Shown here one piece after another: positions 9,564 through 16,873 of a DNA stretch of 64,000 nt. Below the pieces are notes generated by a model. That model searched no databases. It had not been told where the DNA came from and worked only from the letters and a program-made list of their open reading frames with translations. The position numbers were made by a program, and so were the translations under genes. How positions within the stretch are numbered: position 1 is the first letter of the stretch; the number at the start of each line of letters is the position of its first letter. Origin of the DNA: Halorubrum sp. CSM-61 (lineage in GTDB: Archaea; Halobacteriota; Halobacteria; Halobacteriales; Haloferacaceae); contig NZ_RJJW01000001.1 of the NCBI RefSeq assembly GCF_003781945.1, forward strand, positions 23,837 to 87,836, given 5' to 3'.

Positions 9564-9778
9564 TACGGTAAACCTGATCGGCTGACTGTTCGTAAGACCC
9601 ACCAACCGATTTCGATTCCTTCCCTGCGACCCGCAAACTACGGAGTAACCACCAATAGACCAATGTTCAGCATTAGCTATGGCGGGAGGGATAGACCACC
9701 GCCGCCCGTTCCACCCCCTTTCCCTTCTGACCAAACGACTGACGTATCGCTATCAAACAACCCGATTCCTGATTCAAC

Positions 9779-10804
9779 ATGTTCAACACCAAAACTAAGA
9801 GCGTCTTGCTCGCACTTGTGATGCTGGTTGCTGCCGTCAGCGGGGCCATGGCAGCCGCATCCTACGACAACGAAACGACATCGACTTCGACCACCAGCGA
9901 TCTCGTGGGCGGTGAGACTGTCACCGACCTCGATAACTCCAGCGTCAACAAGACGCTTGAAGTACAGAGCGATAACGCAACCAGCGGCGACGACTTCACG
10001 CTGAAGTTCGCAGTCAACGACGCCGACTCCGACCAGGACGGCGAGGTCATCTACGAGACCGGCGATTCTTGGACGGCGACGAACGAGACTGAGGGCTACT
10101 ACAACTACACCTTCGACCACGCGACCGTCTTCAAGAACCTCGAACGAGACGCCGGTGAGAACGTCACGCTCGACGTTCGGACGGTCGTCAACGAGTCCGA
10201 GACGAGCGAGGAGGTCGCGGAGATCCAGATCTACGCGCAGAACGATCAGAACAGCGCAGTCGGCGTTGTCGGTGATGGCGACTCCGGACTGTCGCTGGCT
10301 GACTCCGGATCTGCCTACTCGTTCAGCCTCCCGTTCACAAACAGCAGTGACGAGGCTGGTGCCGCACAGGCAAGCGAGGACGTCGGCGTCAACGCGACGA
10401 ACACGACGACAGTTCGACTCGAGCTCTCGAACGCGTCTGCGAGTGACGCGGGGAGTGCGGCAATCTCCGAGCTCGAGACCGGAGCCTACGCGGCGAGCAG
10501 CTACGGTCAGTTCGATGGTCAGTTTGTCCCGGTCTTCGTCGACTCGGCTGACGCCGAGTGGCTCGACACGGAGACGGACACCTACGCGACGATCGACTCC
10601 GAAGGCGACACGATCACCTACCACAACGTCAACGAGGCGGTGGATGAGGACGGTACGGTGACCGCCAAGGCCACGGTCAACGACAACGCTGGCTTCATCC
10701 AGGCGTGGAACACGCTGGGTAACTACGACATCGGGAGTGGCGAGCGTGTGAGCCTCGCGATCGATTCGCTCGACACGAACGGCACTCCGTTCGACGACGA
10801 ATAA
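9779..10804 (+). CDS. Secreted glycoprotein-like major envelope candidate
   Basis: A 341-aa protein at the head of the membrane-protein operon. It has a Sec signal peptide (MFNTKTKSVLLALVMLVAAV, cleavage near SGAMAA). The mature chain is very acidic and carries many N-glycosylation sequons (NET, NSS, NKT, NAT, NTT, NAS), the features of exposed haloarchaeal surface or virion proteins. There is no C-terminal membrane anchor or S-layer sorting motif, so the protein must be free or bound by partners. No Shine-Dalgarno precedes the ATG, consistent with first-gene leaderless translation. The next gene starts 3 nt after its stop. I infer a secreted structural or adhesion component; no homologue recognised. 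Confidence 0.6.
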   Translation: MFNTKTKSVLLALVMLVAAVSGAMAAASYDNETTSTSTTSDLVGGETVTDLDNSSVNKTLEVQSDNATSGDDFTLKFAVNDADSDQDGEVIYETGDSWTATNETEGYYNYTFDHATVFKNLERDAGENVTLDVRTVVNESETSEEVAEIQIYAQNDQNSAVGVVGDGDSGLSLADSGSAYSFSLPFTNSSDEAGAAQASEDVGVNATNTTTVRLELSNASASDAGSAAISELETGAYAASSYGQFDGQFVPVFVDSADAEWLDTETDTYATIDSEGDTITYHNVNEAVDEDGTVTAKATVNDNAGFIQAWNTLGNYDIGSGERVSLAIDSLDTNGTPFDDE

Positions 10805-10807
10805 CCC

Positions 10808-11074
10808 ATGAGCCAGCGCAAACAAGCACTGGAGCGCGTGTGGACGTTTCTCTGGCAGACTGTCGTCGGTTGGGTCATTCTGCTGGTCACGATGTTCATC
10901 GCGACGATCTGGGCGATCATCGACATCATCTGGCAATTCGTCTCGGGTCGAAATGACCTGAGCGAGAATTCAACGGCGGCAGTCTGGGTCTCGAGGGTCC
11001 TCAGTTGGAACACCGACCAGACCATCTTCGTCTTCACCGGCGGCGGTGACGGCGGCTGGCGTCCACTTCCGTAG
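10808..11074 (+). CDS. Small membrane protein
   Basis: An 88-aa protein three bases behind the secreted glycoprotein gene. One long or two short transmembrane helices span about residues 15-45 (WQTVVGWVILLVTMFIATIW and onward). The C-terminus is polar and Gly-rich. It is probably a membrane anchor or partner for the preceding secreted protein. No family recognised. Confidence 0.55.
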   Translation: MSQRKQALERVWTFLWQTVVGWVILLVTMFIATIWAIIDIIWQFVSGRNDLSENSTAAVWVSRVLSWNTDQTIFVFTGGGDGGWRPLP

Positions 11075-11136
11075 CATCTGACTCAGCGAAGGCATAGCTC
11101 TCGATCAACCACCCGTCTTGGAGCGTACAACATGTG

Positions 11137-11163
11137 CGACCGGGTTCGACTCCCGGTACGGGC
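11137..11163 (+). tRNA. tRNA 3'-end-like segment (T arm plus acceptor-like strand), incomplete
   Basis: ccggg at 11140-11144, ttcgact at 11145-11151 and cccgg at 11152-11156 form a textbook T arm with the conserved TTCGA loop, followed by a 7-nt acceptor-like strand tacgggc. I could not fold a convincing anticodon arm, D arm or 5' acceptor strand upstream. I therefore call it a tRNA fragment, possibly an attachment-site remnant or a chance resemblance, not a functional tRNA. Confidence 0.3.
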
Positions 11164-11167
11164 TTGC

Positions 11168-11189
11168 CCGCCTGCGGTCGCGCAGGCGG
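11168..11189 (+). terminator. GC-rich hairpin after the tRNA-like segment
   Basis: A perfect 9-bp stem (11168-11176 with 11181-11189) with a 4-nt loop. It lacks a following T-tract, so it may be an RNA-processing or attenuation structure rather than a simple terminator. It separates the first two genes of the cluster from the main operon that starts at 11308. Confidence 0.4.
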
Positions 11190-11294
11190 CTTACCCCTAC
11201 CCGCACCCTTCGTGACTATTCCACTGTTCAATTCTGTGGGTGGTCAATCCGGGCTTCATACACAATGACACAACACAATCACACCGCAGATAAC

Positions 11295-11300
11295 GGAGGT
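11295..11300 (+). promoter_or_regulatory. Strong Shine-Dalgarno ggaggt
   Basis: A full match to the 16S anti-SD placed 7 nt before the ATG at 11308. It fixes that start and shows that the gene is translated from a leadered, polycistronic mRNA. A 13-codon reading frame (11265-11306) ends just before it. Confidence 0.6.
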
Positions 11301-11307
11301 AGCTGAG

Positions 11308-11973
11308 ATGCGACGAACGATCGCGCTGCTGCTCGTTGGCGTCGTCATCATCGCCGGCGTCGCAGCGCCGGCCGCCGCCCAGAGCGACTCAACGGATGAT
11401 GGGCTCGTGAGCGAGCTCTTCGGCTCGACCGGGCAGTCAATCGTCGATCAGGTACGAGACGACCCGATCGGCTTCGCACAGAACGTGGTTGCGGCCGCCA
11501 GCGGTGCGGCGAGCTCTGCTAACCCGTTCGGAGGCGCGGATCGAACACCCGCCGAGTGTGCGGCAGACATCCAGACAGAGATCAACGACAACAACGCAGC
11601 GTACGCGACGTACCTCAACGACCGCGTCGAGGCGAACGCGTCGCGTGACGTCGTCGCGATCCACTGCTCGAAGGAGACACGCGATGGCTTCAGCACTGAC
11701 GTCATCACGGAGACGGTCTACCTCACGGCGACCGTCAACAACAGCACCGACCCGTACACGTACGAGAACCTCTCTGTCGTCAACGAGACCTCGATGACAG
11801 TCGACGAGGAGGTGACGCTTACGGACTCTGCGACGACCGACGGCCCGGACGATCTCGTCGAGTTCCGGAAGGAGTACGTGTCGAAAAACGAAACGCCGCC
11901 GCGTAACTACTTAGCCCGCATCGGCGGGAAGTACGGGAACGACGTGAGCGGCACGTTCGACTTCCTCCAATGA
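11308..11973 (+). CDS. Secreted protein of the membrane cluster
   Basis: A 221-aa protein with a clear Sec signal peptide (MRRTIALLLVGVVIIAGVAA, cleavage near PAAAQS). The mature chain contains an alpha-helical Ala/Ser-rich stretch, two Cys residues (about 87 and 116) able to form a disulfide, and several N-glycosylation sequons in its C-terminal beta-rich half. No membrane anchor. Its stop overlaps the next start (ATGA). No family recognised. Position and features suggest an extracellular component of the apparatus encoded downstream. Confidence 0.6.
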   Translation: MRRTIALLLVGVVIIAGVAAPAAAQSDSTDDGLVSELFGSTGQSIVDQVRDDPIGFAQNVVAAASGAASSANPFGGADRTPAECAADIQTEINDNNAAYATYLNDRVEANASRDVVAIHCSKETRDGFSTDVITETVYLTATVNNSTDPYTYENLSVVNETSMTVDEEVTLTDSATTDGPDDLVEFRKEYVSKNETPPRNYLARIGGKYGNDVSGTFDFLQ

Positions 11974-12281
11974 GTAGTCAGAAAGGTTGGCACGGCGAGC
12001 CCGAGCGCCACCGAGAGGCACAGCTCCGAGCGATGGAGCGCCGGGATCAGACGTACAGGCGAAACGCGTCGAAGGCGATGAAGGACGCCGCGGGTGAACT
12101 GAAAGACACACCACCGAACCCCCTCCGGATCCTCTGGGAGCTCGGCGTCGCGAGTGGCTACCTGCTTCTGAGCCTCGCGGCCGTGGTTTGGTATCTACTC
12201 GTGGCGCTCGCCGGGATCGTGACGGTCTCGCTCAAATGGATCGGCGACAAGCTGGCCCAAGCATGGGGTCGCCTCCGATGA
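11970..12281 (+). CDS. Small membrane protein with cationic N-terminus
   Basis: A 103-aa protein overlapping its upstream neighbour by 4 nt. The first 50 residues are hydrophilic and Arg/Lys rich. One long hydrophobic segment (LGVASGYLLLSLAAVVWYLL and onward, about 57-85) probably forms a single or hairpin transmembrane region, and the C-terminus is again basic. Topology suggests a cytoplasmic N-terminus. It overlaps the next gene by 4 nt. Confidence 0.55.
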   Translation: MSSQKGWHGEPERHREAQLRAMERRDQTYRRNASKAMKDAAGELKDTPPNPLRILWELGVASGYLLLSLAAVVWYLLVALAGIVTVSLKWIGDKLAQAWGRLR

Positions 12282-12895
12282 CGGGTGAGCCGGTCGATCC
12301 CGCGAACGCGGGCCGCCAGATGCGGCGAGAACACGGCTGGGCGAAGACGCAGGTGCTTCTCCTGCGTGCGTACCTCGGGATGCTCGTCCAGGCCGACTCG
12401 TGGGGCCAGCGTGCGAAGCTCCTGATCTGGTCGGTCCTCTACGGGACACTCGCCGTAATCGCGATCGGCGTGTGGGCGGCCGTCGCGACGGGGCGACTCG
12501 CGTGGCGCGTGACGAGGTGGACCTGGAAGCAGATATCCGGGCTTGCGAGGAGCACGTACAGATATTTCGCGGAATTCCAGTTCGACGACGTCCTGCCACC
12601 TTCGATCCGAGACCTGATCAACTTCGTCTTCCAGATGATCCCGAGGGCGTTCGGGCTTCGGAGTACGAGCCGTCGTGAACAGATCAACGCGAACGCTGTC
12701 CTGATCGGTGTCACGTTTCTCACCGGGTTCTTGACGGGAGGACTCGCGTGGACGTTCATCGCGGTCTGGGCGGCATTGCTCCTGTTCGCGTGGTTTTTCC
12801 GAGGGACGCCGGCGGGAGAGTCGTACTGGCGACGGCTCCGCAGTCGGTTCCCGGTCGCGGACGACTATGACATCCCGTTCTGGAGGTCCGAATAA
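12278..12895 (+). CDS. Polytopic membrane protein
   Basis: A 205-aa protein. The ATG at 12278 overlaps the previous stop (ATGA) and is preferred over any earlier frame start. Hydrophobic segments near residues 50-75 (LLIWSVLYGTLAVIAIGVWA) and 145-172 (VLIGVTFLTGFLTGGLAWTF, then LLLFAWFF) give about three to four transmembrane helices. The loops are rich in Arg/Trp, and an amphipathic region (PSIRDLINFVFQMIPRAFG) lies between. The stop overlaps the next ATG (TAATG). No family recognised. Confidence 0.55.
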   Translation: MTGEPVDPANAGRQMRREHGWAKTQVLLLRAYLGMLVQADSWGQRAKLLIWSVLYGTLAVIAIGVWAAVATGRLAWRVTRWTWKQISGLARSTYRYFAEFQFDDVLPPSIRDLINFVFQMIPRAFGLRSTSRREQINANAVLIGVTFLTGFLTGGLAWTFIAVWAALLLFAWFFRGTPAGESYWRRLRSRFPVADDYDIPFWRSE

Positions 12896-13200
12896 TGCTC
12901 GACGGAATGAAACTCAGACGGAAAGCACAGCAAGGTGAACGCGTGGGCTGGCGGATCGCCGCCAGACTCGTCTTCGTGGCGCTGGTGGTCGGGCTCGCAC
13001 TGATCGCTGCTGCCTCGAACTCGTTTTTAATCGCGATCTTCGCGGCGGTCATGCTCGGGCTACTCATCCGGTCGATCCTCCCCAGTAAACGGATACAGAC
13101 GTGGGCACGAGGCTACGCGACAGGAGAGGCCGGCGATCGCTGGCGACGCCGCTGGCAGAACACAATCGACTGGCTCGTCGGAGTGATACCATGGAAATAG
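12895..13200 (+). CDS. Small two-helix membrane protein
   Basis: A 101-aa protein, coupled to its upstream neighbour through TAATG. Two adjacent transmembrane helices (RLVFVALVVGLALIAAAS and FLIAIFAAVMLGLLIRSI, about residues 24-60) are flanked by highly basic segments, so both termini are probably cytoplasmic. It overlaps the next gene by 10 nt. Function unknown. Confidence 0.55.
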   Translation: MLDGMKLRRKAQQGERVGWRIAARLVFVALVVGLALIAAASNSFLIAIFAAVMLGLLIRSILPSKRIQTWARGYATGEAGDRWRRRWQNTIDWLVGVIPWK

Positions 13201-14135
13201 TCCCCTCGGTTGCAGTCGTTGGGATCATCGCCGTGCTGCTGATCTCGGCGACGGCCTCGGGAGCTCTCGCGGCCTCGACGACCGACGCCAACACGGCATC
13301 CCAGTACAGCGTAGAAGACACCTGCCAGACCGAAATCGCACACGACGCGTTTCGAGCTCACAACCAGACGGTTTCCAAGCTCCAAAACGAATCGAAAGCA
13401 CAGTCGACCGTAGACAACACGCGCGTCACGGTCGCAGAAACATCTGGTTTCTACCGCGTCACTGGAGAGAACCCGAACGGGTACTGTGTGGGGATAACAG
13501 TTCAGGTGAGCGAAGACGCGATGCCGGCGGCGAAGATCCCCGGCAGCATCGAGTCGAACGACGGAAACCACTCTGCGACGTGGGATGCGATCCACGACTT
13601 CAACACCTCGGAGACGTACACCGAGGTGACGTTCGTCCTACCGCCAGATACGACGGCCACGTTCGCGCCCTCGGAGGCGCGCGTCCTCTCGCTGTCGTGG
13701 GCATCGGAACGAACAGAAAAGGCTCAAAGCGTCGCTGATCGACTCACAGAACGGTTCTTCGATAAAGACCTCGAGCAACGGCAGTACACGCTCAGCCCAG
13801 ACAACGAACAGGAGGTAACTGTGCCGCTCAAGAACCCGAACACAGACGAACAGGTCGACGAGTGGCAGGCGATGTATACCACCGATGACGAACAATCGTG
13901 GAATACACTCACTCGTGAAAGCTCTGAGAAGGTCTACATCACGGAGTCGGACGAACAGCAGGTCACGTTCCGGTTTAACGATCCGGAGGCCGAGGTACGC
14001 TTTACCGCAAACCCGAACTTCAGAGAGAAGACGGAACACGAGGTTCGTGAATACCTCTCTGGCATTCCGGACCTGTTCTCTGACGGGTCAGAGCAGAGCT
14101 TCGACGCCCCGATCGCAGGGGTGACGGCGACATGA
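13191..14135 (+). CDS. Secreted protein with signal anchor or peptide
   Basis: A 314-aa protein starting at the ATG at 13191 inside the end of the previous gene. Residues 1-27 are a Sec signal (SVAVVGIIAVLLISATASGA, cleavage near LAAST). The rest is extracellular in character: acidic, with sequons (NQT, NES, NHS, NTS) and two Cys (about 44 and 100). The middle is beta-rich and a helical ERTEKAQSVADRLTERFF segment lies before a second beta-rich half. The stop overlaps the next ATG (ATGA). No family recognised. One of three secreted proteins of the cluster. Confidence 0.55.
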   Translation: MEIVPSVAVVGIIAVLLISATASGALAASTTDANTASQYSVEDTCQTEIAHDAFRAHNQTVSKLQNESKAQSTVDNTRVTVAETSGFYRVTGENPNGYCVGITVQVSEDAMPAAKIPGSIESNDGNHSATWDAIHDFNTSETYTEVTFVLPPDTTATFAPSEARVLSLSWASERTEKAQSVADRLTERFFDKDLEQRQYTLSPDNEQEVTVPLKNPNTDEQVDEWQAMYTTDDEQSWNTLTRESSEKVYITESDEQQVTFRFNDPEAEVRFTANPNFREKTEHEVREYLSGIPDLFSDGSEQSFDAPIAGVTAT

Positions 14136-14383
14136 GGCCGCTTTACGTGATCGGGCTCGGCTTGATCGGGCTCGTGATGCTGCCGGCACTTCTCGCCGGC
14201 GGCGGCTTCATCGTCGCGATCCTCCTGGTCGTAGCAATCGCGGCGATCTTCTTCGGCGGTCCTGCCGCGTACGACCTCTACAAGACGAAGAACCTCGGAG
14301 CAAACGGCGGGATGCAGGCCCGTGACCTGATCGCAGGCCGCGGTGATGGAGATACCAGCGACTTCGAGAGGGAGGACAACTGA
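14132..14383 (+). CDS. Small membrane protein
   Basis: An 83-aa protein. The first 50 residues form two hydrophobic helices (IGLGLIGLVMLPALLAGGGF and VAILLVVAIAAIFFGGPAA), the C-terminus is hydrophilic. Overlaps at both ends with its neighbours (ATGA upstream; 1 nt with the next ATG). Function unknown. Confidence 0.5.
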   Translation: MRPLYVIGLGLIGLVMLPALLAGGGFIVAILLVVAIAAIFFGGPAAYDLYKTKNLGANGGMQARDLIAGRGDGDTSDFEREDN

Positions 14384-14661
14384 TGAACGTACTACTCGGT
14401 CTTGTTGGCTTCCTTCTCGCGCTCTTCGTCGGAGAGCTGCTCTATCGCTGGCGTGAAGAACCCGCCCGATTTTGGGGCAACCTTTCACAGGCGTTCTACG
14501 CGCTTGTCGGGATCGTCCTCTTCGGGCTGATCCTGATGGGCACAGACGGGCCGATGTTCTATGCGGTACTCATTCTCATCGTGAGTTACATGTGGTTGTT
14601 CCGTGTGCGCTTCGCGGACGCCAGATACGACATTCGAGCGATGCTCGGTGATGCAGATTGA
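14383..14661 (+). CDS. Small membrane protein
   Basis: A 92-aa protein with an N-terminal transmembrane helix (VLLGLVGFLLALFVGELLY) and two further hydrophobic segments (YALVGIVLFGLILMG, AVLILIVSYMWLF), giving about three helices and a basic, polar C-terminus. The start overlaps the previous stop by one base and the stop overlaps a short frame at 14661. Function unknown. Confidence 0.5.
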   Translation: MNVLLGLVGFLLALFVGELLYRWREEPARFWGNLSQAFYALVGIVLFGLILMGTDGPMFYAVLILIVSYMWLFRVRFADARYDIRAMLGDAD

Positions 14662-14801
14662 TGGGAACCCAGACTGCTGAGGCCGAACTCGGCCCCACGG
14701 CGGGCGATTCTCTTAACGAGCGACGTTATAACGATGCTACAACTCTGCTACAACGGCCACTCAATCCCCCGAGAGGAGGACAGACAGATGAGTGGATGTG
14801 A
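14661..14801 (+). CDS. Possible 46-aa coupled peptide
   Basis: The ATG overlaps the preceding stop as TGATG and the frame runs 46 codons, overlapping the start of the next gene by 14 nt. The peptide is hydrophilic, with no motif. The two-sided overlap is typical of real genes in this operon, but the size makes it uncertain. Confidence 0.35.
   Translation: MGTQTAEAELGPTAGDSLNERRYNDATTLLQRPLNPPRGGQTDEWM
14775..14779 (+). promoter_or_regulatory. Shine-Dalgarno ggagg deciding the start at 14788
   Basis: ggagg lies 8 nt before ATG 14788, so this ATG is preferred over an in-frame ATG at 14734 that has no such signal. Confidence 0.5.
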
Positions 14802-15096
14802 GTTTCTGACCCCGACATCGAACCGTCGGGGGCTCCAACTCTACTTTCCGATTAGCATGGCGACGGACACGACGCTCGATATCGAGGCCGGAAGTGAGGT
14901 CCTCACGCAGATAACGCCCTCTGGCGGGCTCCTCTTGACCCCGTCGGACGCAATCGAGGATCAGTTCCCGCAGCGCGTGCCGGCGCCGTCGTCGACGGAG
15001 TACGACGCCGCCGTCGACGCTGCTGATATCACGACCCACTCAGTCCCGTCTCGAGACGAGCTCATCGACGAGACGCAACCTCAAACGAACCCGTAG
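14788..15096 (+). CDS. Hypothetical soluble protein
   Basis: A 102-aa acidic, cytoplasmic-looking protein chosen from the ATG behind a good Shine-Dalgarno. Residues 28-55 (TLDIEAGSEVLTQITPSGG) show a short beta-hairpin pattern faintly like swapped-hairpin AbrB folds, too weak to assign. The C-terminal half is low-complexity and acidic. No transmembrane segment, unlike most neighbours. Function unknown. Confidence 0.45.
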   Translation: MSGCEFLTPTSNRRGLQLYFPISMATDTTLDIEAGSEVLTQITPSGGLLLTPSDAIEDQFPQRVPAPSSTEYDAAVDAADITTHSVPSRDELIDETQPQTNP

Positions 15097-15105
15097 ACTC
15101 AACCA

Positions 15106-15183
15106 ATGAAACAGACAGAATCCACGACGAGCGACAGCTACCGACGAACCCGACACCAGACTGAGACTGACGGTGGTGACTGA
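15106..15183 (+). CDS. Possible 25-aa peptide
   Basis: A short frame, Thr/Arg/Asp rich, that ends 2 nt before the GTG start of the next gene. It fills the only gap in this part of the operon and could serve translational coupling. No other evidence. Confidence 0.2.
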   Translation: MKQTESTTSDSYRRTRHQTETDGGD

Positions 15184-15185
15184 CA

Positions 15186-15833
15186 GTGTCAGCGCCTTCC
15201 CCGTCCTACGGAGATGACTCCGGGACCGACCTCAGCTCTCGGCGACAGCAACTCGACTACATCCGTGAGGAGCTACTGAAGTACCGACCAGACATCCACG
15301 ACGAAGAACTCCGGGAGGCGGTCTCGGAGTGGTTGATCGACGCATCAGACGTGCCTACTGCTACCGCGCGGGAGTACATCTCTTCGGAGCTTACCTCACT
15401 GCGCCGCGATAACGCGATGCGGATTAAACCCGGCGTCCGATCGCCCGAAGAGGCGTTCCCCGAGGAGTGCTCGGACTGCGAGTATTACGGTAGTGCGTGT
15501 CCGGTGTTGACGGACACGACGGAGGTAGATCGTCGGAACCGTATCATGGACCAGACTCAAGATCCGGACACGCTTCGCTACCTTCTCCGCGAGTACGCAG
15601 TCGACAATTCGTGCGATGTCCTCCTCGATCGGCTCGAGGACCTGAGCCAAGACTACGGCCCGCTACTCCGACGCGGGCAACTCCTGTTGATGCGCGTCGA
15701 GAACATCATCCTCCACGATGACGAGAGCGAGGCCGTGAAGCGAGCCATCGCGAACGAGGAAGCACTGGCTGGCGCCGTCTCGAGAGAGGAGCTTGACCGT
15801 CTCAAGAACGGTCACGACGGAGGGGATGACTGA
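15186..15833 (+). CDS. Cytoplasmic protein with Cys cluster
   Basis: A 215-aa protein with a GTG start. It is largely helical and acidic. A CSDCEYYGSACPV cluster (about residues 96-108) plus a later Cys (about 140) could bind zinc or an iron-sulfur cluster. No transmembrane segment. Its stop overlaps the next ATG (TGATG). Its place between two blocks of membrane proteins suggests a cytoplasmic adaptor. No family recognised. Confidence 0.5.
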   Translation: MSAPSPSYGDDSGTDLSSRRQQLDYIREELLKYRPDIHDEELREAVSEWLIDASDVPTATAREYISSELTSLRRDNAMRIKPGVRSPEEAFPEECSDCEYYGSACPVLTDTTEVDRRNRIMDQTQDPDTLRYLLREYAVDNSCDVLLDRLEDLSQDYGPLLRRGQLLLMRVENIILHDDESEAVKRAIANEEALAGAVSREELDRLKNGHDGGDD

Positions 15834-16873
15834 TGGCAAGTATCGAACGGATCGCCCTCGCTGCGGCGATCGCGCTACTGTTCCTCGTCGTCATCGCCTA
15901 CTTCGCACGGCGCTATCTCAGTAAGGGAGAAACGAACCAGGAGAGCTCACGCGAGCGCGCAGAGCACGAAGCGGAGCAACAGGACTACTCGCTCCCACTT
16001 CGCTCAAAGTTCGGCCAGATGCAGCGGCCAACGCAGTTCATGCTGCTGGGGGCCTGTCTCGTCGGGTTCATCGTGACGTACGAGGTCTACTCGTTCGCGA
16101 AGACTGGTTCGCCGACGCAGATATGGTACGCTCAGCAGACGCAACTCATTCTCGCGGCCATGCTCACGTCTGTGGGAGCGATCGCGTACGAGCGGAAACG
16201 CAACCGTGGCGAGGGAGAGGCCCACATCAAGTTCGAGGACGACAAGGGCGAACTCCAGACGAAGAAGACGATCTACTTCAACACCGACGACATCGCCGAG
16301 ACGGAAGACGGGACGGTTATCCACGAGTACAGCCGAAACCGAATCTTCGGTCTCTACCGTCGTGCGAAGGCGATCGTCGAGGACCGTGAGCTACGACAGG
16401 CGGCAGTGTTCAGGCCCCCGGACGATAAGATCGGTCACCTCGTTCCCGAACACGCGACGTGGCTCGACGACCAGACTGTCGAGTGGCGGACGAAAGGCGA
16501 CCGAGTCCATAAGGCGGAGGGAAAACCCTTCGACTACCGATACAAGCCGCCGTTCACGCTGTCGAGGCGGGAGTATCGGCAGGTTCAGAACGATAACGAG
16601 ATGCTCCGCGACGAGCGGCGAATGCTCGAAACGCGGATCGCCAACCTCCAAGATCAACTCAAAACGATCGAGGGCGACCTCGAGCGTGCTCGCGAGCAGA
16701 ACTTCGAGGAGGTTCTTGCGCAGATCAAAGACATGAGCGATATCTTAGGAAACAGCCACGAGACACAAGTCGTTGAACAGCACGAAGACGTCGGGCGTTC
16801 CAGCCGTAGCAACGGCGAGACGCCGGAAGCACTCGCAGACGGAAGCAACTCCGGACCTGGAGGGAATCGATGA
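15833..16873 (+). CDS. Membrane protein with cytoplasmic coiled coil
   Basis: A 346-aa protein. An N-terminal helix (IALAAAIALLFLVVIAYFA) is followed by two more (FMLLGACLVGFIVTYEVYSF and ILAAMLTSVGAIAY, about 68-123). The remaining 220 residues are hydrophilic: a beta-rich domain, then a long heptad-like coiled coil (about 255-310, ERRMLETRIANLQDQLKTIE and onward) and a disordered tail. The arrangement fits a membrane scaffold that recruits a cytoplasmic motor. It overlaps the next gene by 4 nt. No family recognised. Confidence 0.55.
   Translation: MASIERIALAAAIALLFLVVIAYFARRYLSKGETNQESSRERAEHEAEQQDYSLPLRSKFGQMQRPTQFMLLGACLVGFIVTYEVYSFAKTGSPTQIWYAQQTQLILAAMLTSVGAIAYERKRNRGEGEAHIKFEDDKGELQTKKTIYFNTDDIAETEDGTVIHEYSRNRIFGLYRRAKAIVEDRELRQAAVFRPPDDKIGHLVPEHATWLDDQTVEWRTKGDRVHKAEGKPFDYRYKPPFTLSRREYRQVQNDNEMLRDERRMLETRIANLQDQLKTIEGDLERAREQNFEEVLAQIKDMSDILGNSHETQVVEQHEDVGRSSRSNGETPEALADGSNSGPGGNR

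Noticed and set aside
9677-10936. 419-codon minus-strand frame over the secreted glycoprotein
   Set aside because: Val/Asp/Arg repeats typical of antisense reading of a GC-rich acidic gene. The plus-strand frame has a signal peptide and sequons.
11060-11164. Complete tRNA gene
   Set aside because: Only the T arm and a 3' acceptor-like strand are convincing; no anticodon stem or matching 5' acceptor strand could be paired.
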